Shown piece after piece: positions 57,116 to 64,000 of a DNA stretch of 64,000 nucleotides. The DNA comes from Phytophthora colocasiae (taxonomy: Eukaryota > Oomycota > Peronosporomycetes > Peronosporales > Peronosporaceae), in NCBI GenBank assembly GCA_018806915.1, contig JAGKQI010000026.1:1-64000 (forward strand), given 5' to 3'. The notes beneath the pieces are model-generated. The model was not told where the DNA came from and made no database searches. It saw nothing but the letters and a program-made list of their open reading frames with translations. The position numbers and the translations under genes were made by a program. Positions within the stretch are counted from its first letter, which is position 1. Each line of letters opens with the position of its first letter.

Positions 57116-58906
57116 CTACTCTTCGAAGCGCTGCTTCTTAGTCTTCGCACTGAGGGAGTCATCACCCTCAGTGATCCCATCGACGACGAGCTGCTTCAGC
57201 TCTTCGGCCTCGCGCTCCACTCTCTCGATATCCGAGAGAATGCAAATTTGTTCGATGCGTCCATCGTACAAGTCTCGTGCGAAGCGCTTCCAACTCATCG
57301 TTGGAAGTGCGGTCAACGCCGACGCACTCGTCGGCGGATTCTCCAACCGCATCCTCTGGTACTGTAACCCAGTACCAGTACGTGTCAAGACGTTCAACGT
57401 CTCGACACTCGGTGTCTGCACTGCAGATACACCCGTCTCAGTCCCGGACTGAGACTCGCGCAGCTCCCTGAGCTTGCGCCGCGAAGATCTACCATGGAGC
57501 CCGGCTTCAGGTGCTCCACGTCCAAGGCATCGCACCTTGGACGGGACGTTATCGCAATCGTCAGCGGATTCCTTCCGCTGACTCGCACTATCAAGCCCGG
57601 CTTGAGTGCCGCCCATCGCGTGCAGCGCTGCTGCACGTGAGCACGCAGGTTGTTCGGGTGCTGGGCGTTTGCAACCGCCAGCACCTCCTGCCGCGCAGTC
57701 GGTTCCCTGAACCGCTGCGCCTTCATCCACTCCCGGAGCGGATGAAACAACCGCATCGTCGACTCCCGGAGTCGACGTGCTCTCGCTAGCTTCCTGCGCT
57801 AGCGAGTGTTCGCTTGTACACATATCATCAGCTCCCAGAGCTGACGCACGTTCGCTAGTTCCCGGAACTAGCAGCGAACGTTCGCTTATACACGCATCAT
57901 CAGCTCCCGGAGCTGATGCACGATCGCTAATTCCCGGAACTAGCAGCGAAGCGCCAGTGGCGTCAGCTCCCAGAGCTGACGCACGCCTTTCGGTTCCCCG
58001 AATATTATTTGCTTCGTCAACTCGCAGAGTTGACGCGACGTCGTCGGCGCGACCCTTGGAGGCTTGAAGTACCTCCAAGGATACCGGTAATACCGGTATA
58101 ATACCTTCTCTCAGGTGAATCGCATTCACCTGACCATCACTCATGTGACAAACATCATTCAGATGTTTACGCGTCAGGTGATTCACATTCACCTGACCAT
58201 CACTCATGTGACCGCGACCCTTCGGCTCAGATTTCTGAGTCGACACACTTTTTCTCCCAACGACTCTCGGAGTCGTTGATGGTCGCCGGCGGCGATCGGA
58301 GGCAGCGGCGGCCGCTGCTGCCTCAACTGGGGATTCACATGCACCGGCCGGTGCATGTGCAGCACTGACAGGGCCATTGCTCTCTGTCGCGCATGTGTTG
58401 TTGAAGCGTACGAGCGTACGCTTCTCCCAGTTGATCACCGAGTCATGCCGTGCAAGCCACGGCATGCCTAATACCATGTCGAATTTATCGTCTAGATCCA
58501 AGACGATAAGATCTTCTACAAACGTCCTTCGTTTGTAAGAGAAGCGCACACGGACTACGCGCTTCTCAGTCCTCACGGTGGCACCTGTTGCCAATCGCAC
58601 TTCCAACACGCTGCGAGGCGTGTCGGCTTCTTCGAAGTCAAACCTTCGAAGACTTCCCTGTCGAACAAAGTTGTTCGACGCGCCCGAGTCCACTAGGGCA
58701 CGAAGAGAGTTCGCTCTCTTCGACATCACGTTCAGGATGACAAGGTTTGGCTTGTCATCTTGCAGCTTACAGCGAGAAACCTTCTCGCTGGGGGCAGCAG
58801 TCCTCATCGTCGCGTGTCCAAGCTCGACACGCGAGACTGCATCACCAGTAGGACGCCCCGCGCCTACTGGTCCTTGGCGTTTTTTGATCGCCCGCCCGCT
58901 GTGCAC
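57116..58906 (-). CDS. G2 protease plus long repetitive spacer (596 codons)
   Basis: Overlaps the end of gag by 43 bp in another frame, as for a frameshift-expressed pol. Retropepsin signature LVDSGASNNFVR around residue 72, flap and IVLDLDDKFDMVLGMPWLARHD, INWEKRTL. After ~200 residues comes an unusual ~380-residue spacer: two HMSDGQVN repeats; four degenerate repeats of the SLLVPGTSERASALGAD type encoded by hairpins (57,830-57,990); and a helical end LSDIERVEREAEELKQLV. It ends in TAG, with RT following in the same frame. Much longer than the usual protease-RT connection. Confidence 0.75.
   Translation of the reverse strand: MHSGRAIKKRQGPVGAGRPTGDAVSRVELGHATMRTAAPSEKVSRCKLQDDKPNLVILNVMSKRANSLRALVDSGASNNFVRQGSLRRFDFEEADTPRSVLEVRLATGATVRTEKRVVRVRFSYKRRTFVEDLIVLDLDDKFDMVLGMPWLARHDSVINWEKRTLVRFNNTCATESNGPVSAAHAPAGACESPVEAAAAAAASDRRRRPSTTPRVVGRKSVSTQKSEPKGRGHMSDGQVNVNHLTRKHLNDVCHMSDGQVNAIHLREGIIPVLPVSLEVLQASKGRADDVASTLRVDEANNIRGTERRASALGADATGASLLVPGISDRASAPGADDACISERSLLVPGTSERASALGADDMCTSEHSLAQEASESTSTPGVDDAVVSSAPGVDEGAAVQGTDCAAGGAGGCKRPAPEQPACSRAAALHAMGGTQAGLDSASQRKESADDCDNVPSKVRCLGRGAPEAGLHGRSSRRKLRELRESQSGTETGVSAVQTPSVETLNVLTRTGTGLQYQRMRLENPPTSASALTALPTMSWKRFARDLYDGRIEQICILSDIERVEREAEELKQLVVDGITEGDDSLSAKTKKQRFEE
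57777..58210 (-). repeat. Minisatellite-like repeats inside the G2 pol spacer
   Basis: Two families. One (57,825-57,990) repeats CAGCTCCCRGAGCTGAYGCA-type palindromes about every 60 bp alternating with CTAGTTCCCGGAACTAGCAG. The other (58,110-58,210) is a ~63-bp unit with ATTCACCTGACCATCACTCA, present twice here and three times in G1. Confidence 0.8.
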
Positions 58907-59601
58907 TCACGTGCATAGTGACCGATGTTACTGCACTTGTAACATCGAACCTTGCCGTATCTACGCTGCTGTTGACCAGCAGTCGTAGCACTCGAGAGGT
59001 CCATAGGTTCCGGACCTCCCGTCTTCATAACAGGACGCGTCGGCTTCGGCGCGTTCGCATGGAGTTTAGCTTGACGCCGGCTAAACTCCTCTTGCATTGC
59101 AAGGCTGATCGCCTCCTCGAGAGTATTCGGATACTCTCGGAAGAGATATGTTTTGACGGGACCATCTCTTAGTCCCTTCATGAACGTGACGACCTTGGTC
59201 GCCTCGTCGATCGGGTTGGCCACTATGTTCGATACCAAGTATCGAGTACGCTGGGCAAAGGTGTGAACATCATCCTTGCCCTGCTGCAGATCGAGAAACT
59301 CCGCTCTCGATCTGAACTCGTTCTTCGGGGGCTCAAACGCAAGCTTGAGCTCCTCTTTGAACACCTCGTACGTGCCGAAGCACGTAGGATCCGAGAGTCG
59401 GCGCCCATAGGCCCAACTCCTCGCACGTCCGCCAAGACATGACATGGCGAACGCGACCTTCGACATCGGATCGACGATACGTCGAGCCGCAACGGCTGTG
59501 TCGAGTTCGACAAGCCACCGAAGGAGGGTCTCGTCCTCCTTCCCCGTGTAGGTACTCACGTGGAGTTTCAACGACTCCACGCGTGGCTTAGGGGAAGCCA
59601 C
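58864..59601 (-). CDS. G2 Gag polyprotein (open, 245 codons)
   Basis: Starts at an ATG (MASPKPRVESLKL). Retrotransposon capsid region with WLVELDTAVAARRI, FAMSCLGGRARSWAYGR and FKEELKLAFEPP, a VHTFAQRTRYL helix, FMKGLRDGPVKTYLF, then a Pro/Thr linker and one CCHC zinc knuckle (CYKCSNIGHYAREC, residues ~219-232). Normal size and complete, the best-preserved gene of this element. Forms the particle that packages the element RNA. Confidence 0.9.
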   Translation of the reverse strand: MASPKPRVESLKLHVSTYTGKEDETLLRWLVELDTAVAARRIVDPMSKVAFAMSCLGGRARSWAYGRRLSDPTCFGTYEVFKEELKLAFEPPKNEFRSRAEFLDLQQGKDDVHTFAQRTRYLVSNIVANPIDEATKVVTFMKGLRDGPVKTYLFREYPNTLEEAISLAMQEEFSRRQAKLHANAPKPTRPVMKTGGPEPMDLSSATTAGQQQRRYGKVRCYKCSNIGHYARECTAGGRSKNAKDQ

Positions 59602-59878
59602 CGAGGCAGCACCATCTCGTTGCTCCTTAACAATGTACCCCAGAGCAACACCGTGTTGCTCTGTCCGGCGATAGCGTACGAAGCATCGTAGCTACCGCTG
59701 CCTCTCCAATGACTCGCGAGAGTCTTTGGAGAGCCTCCACTCTGGATCAGACAGGTGGGCGCAGTCCGTGCGCGTCACGGACATTTGAGGGGTCCCAGCA
59801 GATCCCTCATCCATTGGGGAGTTCTCTACCCCGCGTTCGTATGACTCCATACGAACGAACAGCAGTCGGTCGTGGGAC

Positions 59879-59897
59879 GGACTACAAAGTGCTACCA
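59879..59897 (-). promoter_or_regulatory. Putative primer-binding site, G2
   Basis: Identical to that of G1, two bases inside the 5' LTR. The leader from here to the gag ATG (59,602-59,878) holds no gene. Confidence 0.45.
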
Positions 59898-59899
59898 GG

Positions 59900-60359
59900 T
59901 GTAATGGGTCTACCTAGACCTATTAGGTGGCGTACACGTGCGCTTACGTGTATGATGAAGCGTGCAATTAGAATAGACTTAATTTAAGTATACTTATTTA
60001 AATAAGTATAATTAAATCAAATATAACTAAATTAAACTGCAAATTACCGTAAAATGAGAACTGTTATTGAATTTGCCATAAGCCAATTATGGACCTCCTA
60101 AAACTGTTTGTTATCTATTTCTAAAGGGTCTGCCAACGTGTGGTTGGCAGAAACTCTGCTCAGTGATTGGTAGAAATCCGTTACTTTCTACCAATAACAT
60201 GCACAAATGCACACGAACCATCCAATAATGTGGTTCGCCCATGTATCCATTGGTGTGTACAGCACACCAAGGTCTGAGGCCCATTTCCAACCTCTAACAG
60301 TTATCCTAACTGTTAGAGTTACAAGTGGTACAACCACTTGTACGTGTAACCCCGTTACA
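59900..60359 (-). repeat. 5' LTR of gypsy G2 (460 bp)
   Basis: Same ends (TGTAA/TTACA) and length as the G1 LTR. I see very few differences (for example GATGAAG for GAGGAAG near 59,954). Hairpins include TCTGCCAA/TTGGCAGA and a 12-base inverted pair CTCTAACAGTTA / TAACTGTTAGAG around 60,292-60,318. Confidence 0.7.
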
Positions 60360-61065
60360 AACGCCAAGAGCCGTCGTTAAGTCCTTGTGACGAGGTCCGC
60401 CGAGTCCCTTGGTCAAGATGTCGGCCAGCATGATCGTAGTCTCGCAGTACTCGACGATCACTTCACCGCGCTTGGCTTCATCACGGATCTGGTGGTACTT
60501 GATGTCGATGTGCTTCGCGCGGCCATGCATGGTTCACACAGGGTTCTTCGTCATCTTGATGCACGACTGATTGTCTTCGAAAATCTTCAGATCCGGGATG
60601 TAACCTTCGCCTGCAGCGTCAAGGATCTCACACAGTAGCCCACTTGCCTTCTTGGATTGCCAGACTGAGCGCAATGTACTCGGCTTCACTCGTGGAGAGA
60701 GACACACTCGATTGTTTCTTGGATCCCCACGACACAGGTCCGCCAAGAACTTGAAACAGGTAGCCCGAAGTCGACTTGCGGTCACTGTGGTCACCAGCCC
60801 AGTCTGCATCCGAATAGCCACGAAAGTCGATTCCCTTGATCGGCGAAAAACGGAGTCCGTGCGACTTGGTGCCCTGAAGGTAACGGAAGATGCGCTTGAC
60901 TGCAATCCAGTGCTCGACTTGAGGGTTCTCCATGAAGCGCGAAACGTAACCAACTGTAAAAGCAATGTCTGGGCGAGTCGACGTCATCAAGTGCATGAGA
61001 GCACCGACAGCTTCGCGGAACGGCGCATCCAACTTGGTCGAGACGTCACTGGCAACGAGCTTCAT
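60360..61065 (-). pseudogene. Copia copy 3: RNase H
   Basis: As in copy 2. Frameshifts near 60,528-60,540 (duplicated CATG) and 60,600 (extra bases). Confidence 0.8.
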
Positions 61066-61210
61066 GCTGGACTGGCAGCAGGTTTGCAGTTCTGCATGCC
61101 AAAACGCTCCAGGATGTCGTTGATGTAGCGAGCTTGACTCAATGTGACACTGCCATCCGCATTGTCGACCACCTCAATCCCCAGAATGAAGGAACATTTG
61201 CCGCTGTCGG

Positions 61211-62302
61211 TCATCTCGAATCGTGCCTTGAGCTGCTTCTTGCTTCAGCAATGATCGTCGAAGAGCTTCCGGTCACCAAAACATCGTCGACGTACACCAG
61301 CATCAGAACGCAGTCACCGTCGACAACCTTGATGTAGAGGCACGGATCGTAGCTCGAAACGCGAAATCCGATAGAGCGCACATACTCGTCGAAGGTCTCA
61401 TTCCACACTCGAGAAGCTTGCTTGAGACCGTAGATCGCCTTGAGAAGTTCCACGCAGTCATAGCCGTCATCAAGTTCCACGCCTTCTGGAACACTGCAGA
61501 ACACCTTCTCCTTCATCAAGCCGTACAGGAACGCAGTAACGACATAAAGTTGGTCGAGGGGCCAATTGAAGAACTTGGCCACAGCGATGATCATTCGCAG
61601 CGTGACGTACTTGACCACCGGCGAAAACGTCTCGGTGTAGTCGATGCCATACTTCTGCACAAATCCTTTCGCGACAAGTCGAGCCTTGTACTTCTCGATG
61701 GACCCGTCGGCTTTACGCTTGATCTTGAACACCCACTTGGTTCCGACTGCGCGTTGGTTGTTCGGTAGTTTGGCGCCACGAAACACTCCACGAAGTCGCA
61801 TCGACTTGAGTTCTGCTCGGATCGCCTTGCGCCAGTGGACTTGGTCTTCGCCGCTCACAGCATCTTGGAACGTCTTCGGCTCGGCGCTGTCACTCGTCTC
61901 CACTGCATTCGCACTCGCACGCCAGTACATCGGCTGAGTCGAGTCATCATCATCATTGTCTTCAGATTTGGCTTCTTGATGGTCGGAGTCCGGAGCGCTT
62001 GCTTCTTCTAACCCAGCACTGCGACGCGGTCGACAAACATGTTCACGATCCTCGGCGTTAGAACGAGCCCTGCGTTTCCCCGCCTGCTTGACTTCACGCG
62101 TTCCATGGTCGTTCGAAATCTCGAGGTCTTCAAGGATATCCGCAGCATCTTCGACATCTTCATCATCATCAACAACATTGGCGTCGTCGAAGGTCGATTC
62201 GTCGAAAGTGACATCGCGAGAAATCACTACTCTGGCCCGCCTCGATGTCATAAACGCGATACGCCTTCGAACGCTCTTCATAGCCCATGAAAATTCCTTC
62301 AC
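61211..62302 (-). pseudogene. Copia copy 3: reverse transcriptase
   Basis: 363-codon frame with the full RT core and YVDD. A lost A near 61,243 shifts the last part. Its acidic linker (62,000-62,200) has the non-inverted arrangement, against which the inversion in copies 1 and 2 is defined. Confidence 0.82.
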
Positions 62303-63394
62303 GAGCCTTGGGGTCCCACTTGAGTCGCTTCTCCTTCGGCGTCAGGACGTAGGCCTTGCACCCGAAAACGCGCATGTGCTTCACGTTGGGCTTCCTCTTG
62401 TACACAATCTCAAAAGGCGTCTTCCCTGGGACCTTGGGTGACGGCAGTCGATTCTTGATGTAAATTGCCGTCATCGCCGCTTCCGCCCAAAACGTCTTGT
62501 CCAAACGTGCGAAGTGAAGCATGCTGCGCCCGATAGTCACAATCGTCCTGTTGGCGCGTTCCGCAGTAGCATTCGTCTGATGCGCATATCGAACCGTCGG
62601 CTGGACTTCAATGCCATGATTGTCGTAAAAGGCCTTGAGCGAGTTGGTCGCGAACTCCTTGGCACCGTCATGACGCACGAACTTGACCCTGGCATCGAAT
62701 TGGCGCTCCACTTTAGCGATGAACTTGCGCAGACAGTCTTCACTCTCCGACTTGGCGCGCAAACAGAATCCCGTCATGCAGCCGCTGGCTTCGTCAGTGA
62801 TCAGCAGTAGATACTTGCTGCCACCAAGCGACTCTTTCTCCATGGGGCCACAAAGGTCGAAGTGCAGGAACTCGAATGGCTTGTACTTGGGCTTGTCCGG
62901 GTTACTTGGAAAGGGTTTTGGACCATCTTCCCTTGCTGACACCCGGCTTGAGTTCTTCGACGAGGTCGGCATTTTTGCGCCCGTCACCATGCCGGTCGAA
63001 ACCATCTTCCGTAGCACGTCGTTCGGAGCATGACCCATCCGCGCATGAATATCGACACTGTTGATCAAGACCGTAGTCGTCGAATTGGCAGAACCCTTGG
63101 GAACTCGTAGCCAGTAGAGTCCGTCGATCAGGTCCGCGGAAGCAACGATCTTCTTCGACGACTTGCGCGCAATGTGCATCTCGGAGCCGTCAAACACCAC
63201 CTTGAAGGCTCCACCTCGGTTGATCTGAGGCACAGACAGCAGGTTCTTGTTCATACTCGGCACGTAGAGAGCATCTTCAATTCGGACGTCACGCACACTT
63301 CGGTTGGGCAGAATCACTTGTTGTACAACGGTACCAACTCCTAAAATCTTGGCCGTCTGACCGTTGGCAACAGTGAGTTCCGCCTTTAGTCGCG
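62169..63394 (-). CDS. Copia copy 3: pre-integrase and integrase
   Basis: Within a 469-codon frame (62169-63578), the in-frame part reads [17 protein letters not shown], the GAG-pre-integrase [15 protein letters not shown], then the core with [15 protein letters not shown] and AERANRTI (D, D, E). Near 62,945 nine bases of the HHCC zinc finger are missing and the frame is locally altered, so activity is doubtful. Confidence 0.8.
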
Positions 63395-63480
63395 CAAGTT
63401 GATGTCGATGAACTTGGACTTGTCGTTGCAAATGTGGTGGGTTGCACCACTGTCGATCGCCCATGAGCCTTGAAACTTCT
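63395..63480 (-). other. Copia copy 3: aspartic protease active site
   Basis: The minus strand reads [19 protein letters not shown], with the catalytic Asp-Ser-Gly at 63,446-63,454. It lies in a different frame from integrase because of an indel near 63,395. Confidence 0.75.
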
Positions 63481-63624
63481 TGCCCGACGACACCCACACG
63501 CTGTCGACATGGAGACCGCGAACGCGATGTAGTCGTCATCGTCGTCGCACCACTCAACGTTGCTGGCACCGCGACCACCTCGGCCGCGTCGTGCTCCTCG
63601 ATTTTCTTCTTTCTGCTTGGTCCA

Positions 63625-63666
63625 GCACTTGTCGATCAGGTGCCCCAATTTTCCGCAGTAGTCACA
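63625..63666 (-). other. Copia copy 3: Gag CCHC zinc knuckle
   Basis: The minus strand encodes CDYCGKLGHLIDKC (C-x2-C-x4-H-x4-C), followed by a basic RGARRGRGGRG tail. Confidence 0.85.
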
Positions 63667-63679
63667 CCGGCGAGTTTGA

Positions 63680-64000
63680 CGCTAGGCGTTGAAGGCCTTT
63701 GCTGCTTCCTCGATTTTCACCGCCGCAGTCTTCTCTCGTCGCCGCTTGTCGCTTGATATGCTCATTCGTGAGTACTCTTCACCACATCTTGCGTCCGCAG
63801 CTCTGCATTGCTCATCTCCATGTTGAGCAGGCGACGTTCTCGTAGCTCTTGGGCAGACTGCGCAGCAAGCAGATCGCCACATCCTCGTCCTCCATCTTGG
63901 CGCCGATACTGCTAAGCTTCGCGCTGATGTTGAGGACCTCGTTGCAATGGTGAAGGATGTTTCCGCCTTCTGCCATCTCCATGCTGGAAGAGCTGACGCT
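63680..64000 (-). pseudogene. Copia copy 3: gag (partial, at window edge)
   Basis: The minus strand reads [20 protein letters not shown], characteristic of copia Gag (UBN2-type), then a frameshift near 63,835 and KTAAVKIEEAAKAFN. The N-terminal part is beyond the window. Confidence 0.8.

Larger units (their letters stand above)
53091..60359 (-). mobile_element. Ty3/gypsy chromodomain element, copy G2 (better copy)
   Basis: Same organisation as G1, and gag and protease are open here. Flanked on the right by copia RNase H (copy 3), into which its 5' LTR is inserted, and on the left by the copia integrase junction. 3' LTR absent. Minus-strand order: LTR 59,900-60,359; gag; protease/spacer; TAG; RT; RNase H; integrase; chromodomain. 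Confidence 0.88.
53091..60359. repeat. Hairpin-saturated sequence coextensive with gypsy G2
   Basis: Perfect inverted repeats with arms of 7-11 bases and loops of 0-18 bases follow each other every ~25-50 bp, in LTR, gag and pol. Examples (left arm/right arm): 53,513-53,523/53,527-53,537; 54,961-54,969/54,972-54,980; 55,501-55,509/55,517-55,525; 55,670-55,678/55,684-55,692; 55,998-56,007/56,013-56,022; 56,081-56,089/56,100-56,108; 56,260-56,268/56,272-56,280; 56,652-56,661/56,664-56,673; 56,789-56,797/56,816-56,824; 56,904-56,912/56,919-56,927; 57,021-57,029/57,033-57,041; 57,148-57,156/57,165-57,173; 59,118-59,126/59,131-59,139. Also GCCGAGCATGCTCGGC at 54,727-54,742. G1 has the same pattern. 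Confidence 0.85.
60360..64000 (-). mobile_element. Copia copy 3 (gag to RNase H, runs off the window)
   Basis: The most complete copia: gag, CCHC knuckle, protease, integrase, RT, RNase H. Its 3' end is interrupted by the gypsy LTR at 60,359. It continues past 63,011, the point where copies 1 and 2 switch to gypsy, so it shows the original uninterrupted sequence. Confidence 0.88.

Noticed and set aside
1..64000. Bacterial or organellar origin
   Set aside because: Ty1/copia and Ty3/gypsy elements with chromodomain and the absence of operons or ribosome-binding sites point to a eukaryotic nuclear genome.

Overview
The window looks like a repeat-dense part of an oomycete genome, most likely Phytophthora or a relative. 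This rests on the Ty1/copia and Ty3/gypsy chromodomain retrotransposons on the right, the intron-free, roughly half-GC sequence, and a nuclease gene of the Crinkler/RHS (CR) restriction-endonuclease type. I see no tRNA, rRNA, CRISPR array, bacterial operon or ordinary host gene. Everything is repeat-derived, and almost every reading frame is broken.

Left part (1-41,983): a head-to-tail array of about 3.66-kb units. Eleven units start at the ATG of gene A (2275, 6272, 10260, 13936, 17596, 21249, 24913, 28583, 32281, 35978, 39631), with a partial unit at the left edge. Each unit holds, left to right: gene A (+), a PD-(D/E)XK nuclease-like protein; gene B (-), an acidic/basic low-complexity protein that converges on A with a gap of about 30 bp; a 127-bp piece of copia reverse transcriptase; gene C (-), a Ser/Asp/Lys-rich protein; gene D (+), which resembles the C-terminal jelly-roll of a double-jelly-roll capsid protein of Polinton-like viruses; and an AT-rich spacer of about 240 bp before the next A. 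No copy of A is open from end to end. D is open in units 7, 9 and 10, C in units 7-9, and B is best kept in units 8 and 10. The compact layout and capsid-like gene suggest a fragment of an endogenised Polinton-like element that was amplified in tandem. Bases 1 to about 9,620 carry many single-base insertions against the other units and look like uncorrected long-read sequence.

Right part (41,984-64,000): nested retrotransposons, all on the minus strand. A gypsy element (5' LTR of 460 bp, gag, protease, reverse transcriptase, RNase H, integrase, chromodomain) sits in the 3' end of a copia element. A segment of about 9.86 kb made of this gypsy plus the 3' part of the copia is tandemly repeated: a remnant (41,984-43,231), a full unit (43,232-53,090), and a unit from 53,091 that runs into the rest of the copia (protease, zinc knuckle and gag up to 64,000).

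Most unusual signals: (1) the gypsy element, LTR and coding region alike, is an almost unbroken chain of short perfect inverted repeats, while the neighbouring copia and array DNA is not; (2) the amplified capsid/nuclease unit itself; (3) both tandem amplifications have a breakpoint inside the same copia element; (4) several micro-inversions that look like template switching or mis-assembly.
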